A stretch of 64,000 nucleotides of DNA from Nonlabens ulvanivorans. GTDB lineage: Bacteria > Bacteroidota > Bacteroidia > Flavobacteriales > Flavobacteriaceae. The notes under the pieces were generated by a model, which saw nothing but the letters and a program-made list of their open reading frames with translations, was not told the DNA's origin and did not search any database. Shown piece after piece: positions 57,063 to 64,000 of this stretch. A program made the position numbers and the translations under genes. The stretch spans positions 1 to 64,000 of the forward strand of contig NZ_BBMK01000005.1 of the NCBI RefSeq assembly GCF_000755285.1, given 5' to 3'. Every line of letters begins with the position of its first letter. Within the stretch, counting starts at the first letter, position 1.

Positions 57063-57856
57063 ATGAAAGCATTACAACAACTTACCTTATTATCGATTCT
57101 CTTTATCACAAGCATAAGTCTTGCCCAAGAGAACACCACTAACAGTGAATCATCAAAAAGCACATCTGTTTTTGGTAAGATACTCAACGCAAAAACGACA
57201 GTATCATCAGCAATGTGAATATCGTCAACCTTAATCAAGTAAAAGGTACGACCTCTACAGATTCTGGAGCTTTTAAAATCCCTGCTCGAGTAAACGACAC
57301 GCTATTCTTCTCATATATAGGCTTTGAGACCATCACAGTTAAAGTAACAGAAGACTGGCTCAAATTTGGAGATGTCACTATTTCTATGACAGAAAAAGGA
57401 ATCGCGTTAGAGGAAATCGACATTAAAGTGGTGGCGTTAACTGGTTTTTTAGAGATTGATGCTCGCAAAGCTCCTATCTATAACAATAGACGATATAGTA
57501 TTAGTGGTTTACCTAAAGCATATGAGGCTGGTAATGATGAACCAGGTGCTGTAACTAAGGTACTAGGATCTATATTTAATCCAGCAGATTTCCTCTATAA
57601 CGTATTTGGTAAGAAAGGTACCTCCATGCGCAAATTAAGGCAGATTAAAGAACAAGATGAGATTCGTAACTTGCTACAAAGTAAGTATGATCGAGAGACC
57701 TTAATGAACTTACTTCAAATGGATAAAGTAAGTATTGATGCCATTTTACGTAATTGCCAGTACTCTAAATCCTTTATCGAGACCGCAAATGATCTTCAAA
57801 TACTAGATGCTATTAGCGAGTGTTATGAAGAGTACAAAGTGCTTAAACGTAATTAA
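57063..57856 (+). CDS. Carboxypeptidase-regulatory-like exported protein (frameshifted)
   Basis: Signal peptide (residues 1-20, ending SLAQ), then a CarboxypepD_reg-like beta-sandwich (KGTTSTDSGAFKIPARVNDT and FSYIGFETITVKV) of the type found at the start of TonB-dependent receptors, followed by a helical C-terminal part with KYDRETLMNLLQMDKV. The frame breaks at an A5 run near 57195; A6 gives LNAKNDSIISNVNIVNLNQ. About 264 residues. It is too short to be a receptor. Function unknown. Confidence 0.8.
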
Positions 57857-57883
57857 ATTAAACCAACACTAAATTATATTATC

Positions 57884-58925
57884 TTGAATTTTAAACACAC
57901 CATCCTAGCCTTAAGCGCTGTTGCTCTTATCGCTTCTTGTTCTAGCAAGAAAAAATCCAACGAAGAAAAGGATAAAAAAGAAATGACTTCTACAAATGCA
58001 TTTGCTGACGTAGATGCCATGAAGTATGCAAATACCATTACACTAGATGAGTTGAGAGATCAACTTTACTTTTATGCTAGTGATGAAATGGAAGGTCGCT
58101 ATACTGGATCTCCAGGACAGAAAAAAGCTGCAGAGTACTTGCAATCACTATATGAAAAAATGGGCGTTGCTGGTGGAAATCTAGACGGAACGTATTTTCA
58201 GACCGTTCCTGGTAGTTACTTCAACAAACCAGACCTTACCTCAGAAAATGTTCTAGGATTCATTAAAGGAACTGAAAAGCCTGAAGAAGTACTGGTAATA
58301 TCTGCTCACTTAGACCATATCGGTACTAAAAACGGTGTCGTATTTAATGGAGCTGATGATGATGGTAGCGGTACGATTGCACTTATCGAGATTGCCGAAG
58401 CTTTTAAGAAAGCCGCAGAAGATGGATACGGACCTAAACGCTCTATCCTATTCTTACACGTTACTGGTGAAGAGATCGGTCTTTATGGTAGTAAATACTA
58501 TTCTGAGAATCCAGTTTATGCTATGGAAAACACCATCGCAAATCTTAACATAGACATGATCGGTCGTATCGACAAAAAGAGAAGCAAAAACAGATTACAT
58601 CTACTTAATCGGTAGTGATATGTTAAGTCAGGACCTACACGATCTTTCTGAAATGGCCAATGAGAAATATATGAAGCTGGATTTAGATTACACTTATAAT
58701 GGTAAAGATGATCCTAACCGTTTTTACTATCGCTCTGACCACTATAATTTTGCAAAGAATGATGTGCCAGTGATTTTCTATTTTAACGGTACACATGAGG
58801 ATTATCACCGCGCAAGTGATACACCAGATAAAATTGAGTACGAGCTTTATCAAAAAAGAGCTCAGCTTGTATTTGTTACCGCTTGGGAATTAGCAAATAA
58901 CGCCAATAGACCTACCTTAAAGTAG
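57884..58925 (+). CDS. M28-family zinc aminopeptidase, lipoprotein (frameshifted)
   Basis: Starts at TTG (57884), with a lipoprotein signal ending LIASC. Peptidase M28 zinc ligands: VISAHLDHIG near residue 137, FNGADDDGSGTIALIEIAEA near 155, FLHVTGEEIGLYGSKYY near 190, and a late histidine region RSDHYNFAKNDVP. The frame breaks near 58593: one T too many in AGATTACATC; without it the reading is RYIYLIGSDMLSQDLHDL. About 346 residues, exported. A strong terminator follows. Confidence 0.9.
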
Positions 58926-58948
58926 TCAAACTGTCCTTAATAAAAAAT

Positions 58949-58982
58949 AGCAGCTTTCTGATTTAGAAAGCTGCTTTTTTTT
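58949..58982 (+). terminator. Intrinsic terminator after the M28 peptidase
   Basis: Stem AGCAGCTTTCT/AGAAAGCTGCT with five-base loop, then eight T. Confidence 0.92.
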
Positions 58983-59001
58983 GCAATAATATTTTATGTG
59001 T

Positions 59002-59017
59002 CGCTTTCGCGAAAGCG
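59002..59017. repeat. Perfect CGCTTTCGCGAAAGCG palindrome between genes
   Basis: In the short gap between the M28 peptidase terminator and the end of the helicase gene. Confidence 0.75.
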
Positions 59018-59023
59018 TATTAC

Positions 59024-60538
59024 TTAAGCATCCACACCAGCAAACTCTTGTTGAATAGCAAGGCGCAGTCTACGGTAATAGTCTTCTTCTAACCAATCCT
59101 TATAGTTGTTTGTATTATTGATAATACAGTACGAGTAACGACGGATTCTATCTTTAATATCTTCCTTAAGAAGTTTTGCAAGAATACGTGCATCAAAAAC
59201 GTCTTCACTATTCTCTACACACCATTGTACATGTTGTGCGATAGATTCATCTAAGACTTCTTTGGACTTGCGGTTTTCTTTAGTGATGCGTTTATAAGCA
59301 CCTTTTACATCAAAGGTGAAGTCGGTCGTATTAGGAAACTCTGATTTTACATCAACTGGCATTCGGTAAACAAAATTGCGCTCAATCTCTTCATCAGACA
59401 CAATGTTTTCTACATAGAAATCCGGAGATCTGAACACTTGTTGCCAGTCCACAGGCTCATTCCATAAACCAAATCGAGCCACGTTATTTCCTAGATCGAC
59501 AATATGGAACTCTTTTTTGTTTTTAAGTATACGAGAACCACGACCTATCATTTGATAATATAAAGTCAATGATTTTGTCGCTCTGTTAAGAATAATACAC
59601 TCTACACTAGGCTCATCAAAACCAGTTGTTAAGATACTTACCGAGGTAAGAACAGCGTCTGGCTTATTTTTAAACCACTTAAGAATCTCTTTACGTTCTT
59701 CTTTAGTATTGGTATTATCTAAGTGTCTTACTTCTATTCCTGCTCTTTTAAAAGTCTCTTCTACCTCTATTGAGGTACGGATACCGTTATTAAAGATTAA
59801 AGTCTTCTTCCCTTTACAAACATCATTGTAGGATTGTAAGAGCTTATCTTGCATTGATGAGTCGATGTAAAGCTTCTCACTAGACTTAACGGTATAATCA
59901 CCGTTCATACCTATGGTAAGTCCACTAAGTCCGACATCATAGGTGTGTGTAACAGCTTGTGCTAAGAATCCTTGATTTACAAGAGATGAAATACTATCAC
60001 CTACGATAAGCTCTCTATAGTTATCCTTCATAGGTAACTTAAAGTTAGAACTTAAAGGTGTTGCTGTAACTCCTAAAATAAAACAGTGCTCAAAGTACTT
60101 GAATAATTTTCTGAAACTATTGTAGTGTGCTTCATCAATAATCACAAGACCGATATCCTCTAACTCAAGTTTATCATCTTGTAATCTATTGTTCAATGTC
60201 TCTACCATCGCCACAAAACATTCATACTCATTTTGATCATCAAGCTCTTTTACCTTAGAGTTGATCACCTTATTCTTCACATTAAAGCCATTAAGCATTT
60301 TAGAGGTTTGCTTACATAACTCGATACGGTGCGTGAGAATAACTACTTTTTTCTGCTTCTCTTTAAGATACTTTCTTACAATTTCTGAGAAAATAACCGT
60401 TTTACCACCACCTGTAGGTAGTTGATATAGAAGGTTATAATCATCTGATTTATTATCGATACGGTCAAAAATCTCTGCAAGATCACGTTTCTGGTAATCA
60501 TACAACGACTTTACTTTAGTATCAGGATTAGAGGTCAT
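59024..60538 (-). CDS. SF2 DEAD/DEAH-box helicase
   Basis: ATP-driven nucleic-acid helicase, 504 residues. Motif I LPTGGGKTVIFSEI near residue 40, motif II VIIDEAHYN near 132, motif III VTATPLS near 155, motif VI YYQMIGRGSRILK near 330. It resembles the ResIII/SSL2-type free-standing helicases of flavobacteria. No nuclease or methyltransferase partner is adjacent, so a restriction role is not supported. Start chosen at the ATG of 60538; a TTG precedes it. Promoter box TATTTTTG is 30 bases upstream. Confidence 0.9.
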   Translation of the reverse strand: MTSNPDTKVKSLYDYQKRDLAEIFDRIDNKSDDYNLLYQLPTGGGKTVIFSEIVRKYLKEKQKKVVILTHRIELCKQTSKMLNGFNVKNKVINSKVKELDDQNEYECFVAMVETLNNRLQDDKLELEDIGLVIIDEAHYNSFRKLFKYFEHCFILGVTATPLSSNFKLPMKDNYRELIVGDSISSLVNQGFLAQAVTHTYDVGLSGLTIGMNGDYTVKSSEKLYIDSSMQDKLLQSYNDVCKGKKTLIFNNGIRTSIEVEETFKRAGIEVRHLDNTNTKEERKEILKWFKNKPDAVLTSVSILTTGFDEPSVECIILNRATKSLTLYYQMIGRGSRILKNKKEFHIVDLGNNVARFGLWNEPVDWQQVFRSPDFYVENIVSDEEIERNFVYRMPVDVKSEFPNTTDFTFDVKGAYKRITKENRKSKEVLDESIAQHVQWCVENSEDVFDARILAKLLKEDIKDRIRRYSYCIINNTNNYKDWLEEDYYRRLRLAIQQEFAGVDA

Positions 60539-60567
60539 CAATGGCTTTCTTTAAATTTTGAGATTTG

Positions 60568-60575
60568 CAAAAATA
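60568..60575 (-). promoter_or_regulatory. Promoter -7 box TATTTTTG
   Basis: Exact TAnnTTTG match on the minus strand, upstream of the helicase gene. Confidence 0.5.
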
Positions 60576-60669
60576 GCGCTTTTAAATACTTTATACAGCC
60601 CATTTTTCTAGGTTTAACTAATAATTTTTTCTTGCCATTATATTAACAATGAACACCGCTTAAAATCAT

Positions 60670-60677
60670 TATTTTTG
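60670..60677 (+). promoter_or_regulatory. Promoter -7 box TATTTTTG
   Basis: Exact TAnnTTTG match, 19 bases before the GTG start of the VTT gene. Confidence 0.5.
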
Positions 60678-60696
60678 TAGTCTTATTCAATTCACA

Positions 60697-61320
60697 GTGT
60701 CAGATACAGCTAAAAGACATAAAAGCAAATTTAAATTCAATAGAGCGCACCGCTATTATAAGCTTACTGGGTTCTATTCCTTTGTAGTTGAGAGTATTAA
60801 AAAATCAATGCCACCTGTACTTGTTGTAGTAGCTATTCTAGCTGCCATTCATTTCTGGGTAATGGATATTCCTTCTATGCTAGAACTAGCTGTAGAGAAA
60901 TTACCAGATTATGGGGTTTTAGCATTTTTCTATTTGTCAGAAACGGTTTTAGGATTGATTCCGCCGGAGTTATTTATTGCCTGGGCAGGAAAAACCGCTA
61001 CACCAATTGTAAATTTATCCTTAATTGCATTGTTCTCCTATCTAGGTGGAATGACCGCTTATTTCATAGGCCGCAGAGCTCTTAAAATACCTAGCATTCA
61101 TTATTACCTTGAAGTAAGAATGGCAAAACAATTAGTGATGGCCAGAAAATGGGGGGGTGGTATTCTTATCGCTGTAGGCGCTTTACTTCCATTGCCTTTT
61201 TCTATTTCTAGCCTTGTGGCTGGTATGTTGAAGTATGATTTTAAATGGTGGCTTATCATAGGCCTTTTAAGGTTTGTACGCTTCGCTATTTATGGTGCGG
61301 CTATCTTTCAGGTAGTATAG
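60697..61320 (+). CDS. VTT/DedA-like membrane protein
   Basis: Inner-membrane protein of the DedA/VTT superfamily, whose members move lipid carriers or support membrane homeostasis. Four to five spans, the family-like ETVLGLIPPELFIAWAGK near residue 83, FSYLGGMTAYFIGRRAL near 117 and GALLPLPFSISSLVAGML near 160. It starts with GTG at 60697. A G7 run (61151-61157) gives RKWGGGILI. 207 residues. Confidence 0.85.
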   Translation: MSDTAKRHKSKFKFNRAHRYYKLTGFYSFVVESIKKSMPPVLVVVAILAAIHFWVMDIPSMLELAVEKLPDYGVLAFFYLSETVLGLIPPELFIAWAGKTATPIVNLSLIALFSYLGGMTAYFIGRRALKIPSIHYYLEVRMAKQLVMARKWGGGILIAVGALLPLPFSISSLVAGMLKYDFKWWLIIGLLRFVRFAIYGAAIFQVV

Positions 61321-61585
61321 TTGAAACACTTGTTTCTGAACTCTAGATTGCGAACTCACTCTACTCTACACCATTCACTCTATTGATATCCCTTATCTTA
61401 AGATCGTTGAATCGATTCATCATTATAGGCAACATCAACCGCAATGCTCTAATTCTAATTACTTGCTTATCGATGCCTAATGTGATGGCACAGCACTTCA
61501 AAGAAATCATTAAACGACTCAAATAGCCTACTTAGGGTTTTATCGGTATCCAGATGAATTCATAATCATCTAAGAATAGGACATA
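61321..61585. other. Gap without a convincing gene
   Basis: About 265 bases between the VTT gene and the OmpA terminator. A TTG-started open stretch ending KEIIKRLK is present but has no clear start, leader or recognisable motif. I see no RNA gene here. Confidence 0.5.
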
Positions 61586-61616
61586 AAAAAAACGCTCCAA
61601 TTTCTTGGAGCGTTTT
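61586..61616 (-). terminator. Intrinsic terminator of the OmpA-like gene
   Basis: Stem AACGCTCCAA/TTGGAGCGTT, loop TTTC; eight T follow on the minus strand. Confidence 0.88.
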
Positions 61617-61636
61617 AGATATAAAGCTGTTGAAAC

Positions 61637-62508
61637 TTATTGTTTCTTCTTAGCGTCTAATTTTGCTTGTTCCATTCCAGACTCGATCATATCAAAGAAC
61701 TGATCTAATTTAGGAAGGATGATAATTCTAGTTCTACGGTTCTTTGCTCTACCTTCGGCAGTGTCGTTACTCGCAATTGGCACATAGAAAGAACGTCCTG
61801 CAGCAGTCATTCTTGCTGGATCTATTCCTTGACTTTCTTGTAAATAACGTGTGATAGAAGCTGCACGTGCGGTACTTAAATCCCAGTTATCTTTAAATTT
61901 ACCAGATGCAATAGGTTGACTGTCTGTGTGACCTTCAATCATCACATCCATGCTTGCTTTGTCTTTAAGTATCGTTCCTACTTTACCTAATACATTAAAA
62001 GCATTACTGTTGATTTGATCACTACCACTAGCAAATAATAACTTATCACTAATAGAGATAAACACCACACCTTTTTCAACGTTTACATTGATGTCTTCAT
62101 CATTCACGTTACCTAGAGAGCTCTTAATACTCGTTACTAATGCAATCGTTACACTATCCTTTTTAGTAAGCGCATCATTTAAAGAACGGATCTGTAAATC
62201 TTTCTCTCTTATTCTTTCTAGTGAAGTTTCTAAAATCTCTGCATCCTTCTTAGAAAGTGTTGCTAGATCGCCTACATTATTCAATAAGGAAGCATTGCTT
62301 TCTCTCAGGTTTTGGATCTCACTTTGTAAAGCACTTAGTTTTGCTTGAGCAGCTTTCTCATCAGACAAACATGCGTTGAGTTTGACTGTTGCTGTATCTA
62401 AAAGTTCTTGAGTTGATTGCTGTCTAGCAAGTGCTGCTTCCAGATCTTTTTTGATGCACAAGAAAATAGTGTTCCTGCACACAAAATCACTACGATTAAT
62501 TTTTTCAT
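61637..62508 (-). CDS. OmpA-family lipoprotein (frameshifted near the N-terminus)
   Basis: Anchors to peptidoglycan and the outer membrane. With one added A in the A6 run near 62450, the true start at 62508 gives a lipoprotein signal (MKKLIVVILCAGTLFSC) and KKDLEAALARQQST; a coiled coil spans residues 25-125 and the OmpA domain the last 130, with MIEGHTDSQPIASGKF and the RAASITRYLQESQGID helix, then GRAKNRRTRIII. About 290 residues. A promoter box lies upstream. Confidence 0.9.
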
Positions 62509-62529
62509 TGTTATGGTTTAATTTGTACC

Positions 62530-62537
62530 CAAAAATA
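62530..62537 (-). promoter_or_regulatory. Promoter -7 box TATTTTTG
   Basis: Exact TAnnTTTG match on the minus strand, 21 bases before the OmpA-like start at 62508. Confidence 0.5.
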
Positions 62538-62585
62538 AGAAAATGACAATTCTTGTGTTAATACTTAACACACATTTATCAATTA

Positions 62586-63593
62586 TTATTTTACAGATTG
62601 ATAATTTGAACGGTTTTTAACAAAAAACTGATAAACAATAGAGAATACCTCAGGCTTAGTTGATGTTTTCTTAGCATATCGTTTTACTTCTTGTCTTTTT
62701 TGAAGCATGGTTCTTAGTCCACCATAAAACGATGCGTGCGCTTTTAATATTGCCATAAAGTGCGCCGGTTTTGCCTTAAAGAGAAATTGCAAACCAGCAA
62801 GTCCATCCAGTACCATGCGCAAGAATAAGATTCCTAACCAGTTAGCACTATGATCGTTTTTTACGATATTATAAAGACTGTTTCTAAAGTTGTAATAGGT
62901 CTTACGTGGATTGAGTGCCGCTAGCGTTCCACCACCTAGATGATATACGGTAGCATCTGTGGCGATCGCTATTTTATAACCGGCATGACGCAAGCGCCAG
63001 CACAAATCGATCTCTTCTTGATGGGCAAAATAAGCCTCATCCAGTGCGCCTACTTCTAGAAATGCTTTCTTCTTGACAAATAATGCAGCACCACTAGCCC
63101 AATCCAGATTTATACTATCGCTATACTGTTGATGGTTCTCTTCTACCTGGTCAAAAATGCGACCTCTACAATAAGGATATGCGAGTCTATCCAGATAGCC
63201 ACCTGCCGCACCAGCATATTCAAAATGGGTGCGTCGCTTATCATCCAGCAGCAATGGTTGTGCTGCTGCAATGGTAACATCAGACTTAAAAAGTGTGGTG
63301 ATAGGTACTAACCAGTTCTCGGTGACCTCTATATCATTATTTAACAGGCATATGATTTCTTCATGGACTGATCGTAGAGCGACATTATAGCCACCGGCAT
63401 AACCGCGATTTTCATCCATCTCTATAATTTTTACAGATGGATATTGCTCTTTTATCCATGATAGTGATGCGTCTGTAGAGGCATTATCTGCCACATAAAC
63501 GGTATGCTCTTTACTATATAAGACGACGCTGGGTAAATAGCGTTGCAATAGCGCTAGACCATTCCAGTTTAAAATAACGATTCCTATTTTCAT
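62586..63593 (-). CDS. Glycosyltransferase family 2
   Basis: Transfers a sugar from a nucleotide sugar, probably in rhamnosyl- or polysaccharide synthesis. GIVILNWNGLALLQRYLP at residues 3-20, nucleotide-sugar-binding VADNASTDASL near 34, acidic motif LLNNDIEVTENW near 84, and ASGAALFVKKKAFLEVG with DEAYFAHQEEIDLCWR near 185. 335 residues. It overlaps the HsdR-N-like gene by four bases. Confidence 0.92.
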   Translation of the reverse strand: MKIGIVILNWNGLALLQRYLPSVVLYSKEHTVYVADNASTDASLSWIKEQYPSVKIIEMDENRGYAGGYNVALRSVHEEIICLLNNDIEVTENWLVPITTLFKSDVTIAAAQPLLLDDKRRTHFEYAGAAGGYLDRLAYPYCRGRIFDQVEENHQQYSDSINLDWASGAALFVKKKAFLEVGALDEAYFAHQEEIDLCWRLRHAGYKIAIATDATVYHLGGGTLAALNPRKTYYNFRNSLYNIVKNDHSANWLGILFLRMVLDGLAGLQFLFKAKPAHFMAILKAHASFYGGLRTMLQKRQEVKRYAKKTSTKPEVFSIVYQFFVKNRSNYQSVK

Positions 63594-64000
63594 GTATAAT
63601 CTGGTAAATCTGGGATAAATTGATAACGTTGCGCCTCATAATCCATAGTGCAAAAGTAATGTTCCATTCCATTAGTGACCATTAAATACTCAGATTCTAG
63701 TGCGAGATTGTATCGTGCGATCTGGTCAAACACCGATTGATCTATTTTTATTTGCGGCGCTTTACACTCAATCACCGCATATATAGAACCATCTTTATTA
63801 AAAACGAGGATGTCATATCGCTTCTTTGTTCCTGCGACATTAAGCTGTTTTTCTACGTTAATAAGACTGTGTGGTATACGCTTTCGCGAAAGCAGCCAAA
63901 ACACCACATGCTGCCTCACCCATTCCTCTGGTGTGAGATGGACAAATTTTTTACGTATCTGGTCAAAAATCAACCGACCTTTTTCAGTACTTTTAACCCT
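63590..64000 (-). CDS. HsdR N-terminal-domain protein (cut by window edge)
   Basis: Restriction-endonuclease-like fold protein: RYDILVFNKDGSIYAVIECK carries the PD-(D/E)xK pattern (D in the first part, ExK in the second). The open frame runs past 64000, so the N-terminus is outside the window. Such stand-alone proteins are common in flavobacteria next to the polymerase delta gene and are not part of a type I restriction system; no hsdM or hsdS is seen. A palindrome (63880-63894) lies inside. Confidence 0.8.
   Translation of the reverse strand, partial: RVKSTEKGRLIFDQIRKKFVHLTPEEWVRQHVVFWLLSRKRIPHSLINVEKQLNVAGTKKRYDILVFNKDGSIYAVIECKAPQIKIDQSVFDQIARYNLALESEYLMVTNGMEHYFCTMDYEAQRYQFIPDLPDYT
63880..63894. 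repeat. Palindrome CGCTTTCGCGAAAGC in the HsdR-N-like gene
   Basis: Perfect 14-base core inside coding sequence, translated as LLSRKRI in another phase than the AFAKA copies. Confidence 0.75.

Noticed and set aside
59024..60538. Helicase as part of a defence island
   Set aside because: Neighbours are an M28 peptidase and a VTT protein; no nuclease, methyltransferase or mobile element nearby.
4176..61157. G7 runs as phase-variation switches
   Set aside because: They are in frame, lie in essential genes such as gyrA and in a tRNA, and all have the same length, unlike contingency loci that vary at start regions of surface genes.
2329..63894. CRISPR array from the recurring palindrome
   Set aside because: Copies are kilobases apart with no regular spacers and no cas genes.
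63590..64000. Type I restriction system
   Set aside because: Only a stand-alone HsdR-N-like protein is present; no hsdM or hsdS, and the helicase at 59024 is 3 kb away in another unit.

Overview
The window looks like chromosomal core DNA from an AT-rich member of the Flavobacteriaceae (Bacteroidota). Supporting this are promoter -7 boxes of the TAnnTTTG type, the near absence of Shine-Dalgarno sequences, an alternative set of small families typical of the group (DUF2911, DUF2853, DUF3822, DUF2452, DUF4126) and menaquinone biosynthesis genes. The genus cannot be fixed from sequence reading alone. I see no prophage, insertion sequence, CRISPR array or complete defence system.

Layout. 0.2-9.6 kb: secreted PIG-L deacetylase, a hidden 35-residue membrane peptide and a sodium:solute symporter in overlapping order; a GYF_2 membrane protein; DUF2911 protein; cardiolipin synthase with a TSUP permease; a lytic transglycosylase; a broken hydrolase. 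9.7-20.1 kb: YjdJ-type acetyltransferase, kdsB with DUF4126 and a RecD-like helicase, DUF3822-rsmD, a SecD-head lipoprotein, an ABC-F ATPase, rnpB and dnaX. 20.1-26 kb: beta-barrel protein; pdxH-sixA-ppk1-ppx operon; patatin; tRNA-Ser(GCT) and tRNA-Pro(TGG). 26-38 kb: PgpH-type 7TM-HD protein, thiolase with an NlpC/P60 protein, TPR protein, gyrA, clpC, and two tandem STAS-like paralogues, the second behind a 26-nt perfect palindrome. 38-47 kb: hutH, nnrD/E, gcvT with an epimerase, DUF3999/DUF2339 pair. 47-56 kb: menB, menD, menF and a hotdog thioesterase, interleaved with a sugar dehydrogenase-cytochrome c pair and a short transcription unit of two tiny ORFs. 56-64 kb: rdgB, a carboxypeptidase-regulatory-like protein, M28 peptidase, SF2 helicase, VTT protein, OmpA lipoprotein, GT2 glycosyltransferase and an HsdR-N-like protein cut by the window edge.

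Two sequence-wide signals stand out. First, 20 G/C runs are exactly 7 long, none is 6, and each one inside a recognisable gene adds one glycine (or 3 bp on each side of the tRNA-Pro acceptor stem) relative to the family; three more runs are G5 and one is G3 where G4 would keep the frame. With 16 genes carrying single-base frameshifts, several in core genes, this points to systematic indel errors in the assembly rather than biology, although it should be tested. Second, a palindrome with core GCTTTCGCGAAAGC and its variants is scattered every few kb, both between genes and inside coding sequence, and even inside a helix of RNase P RNA.
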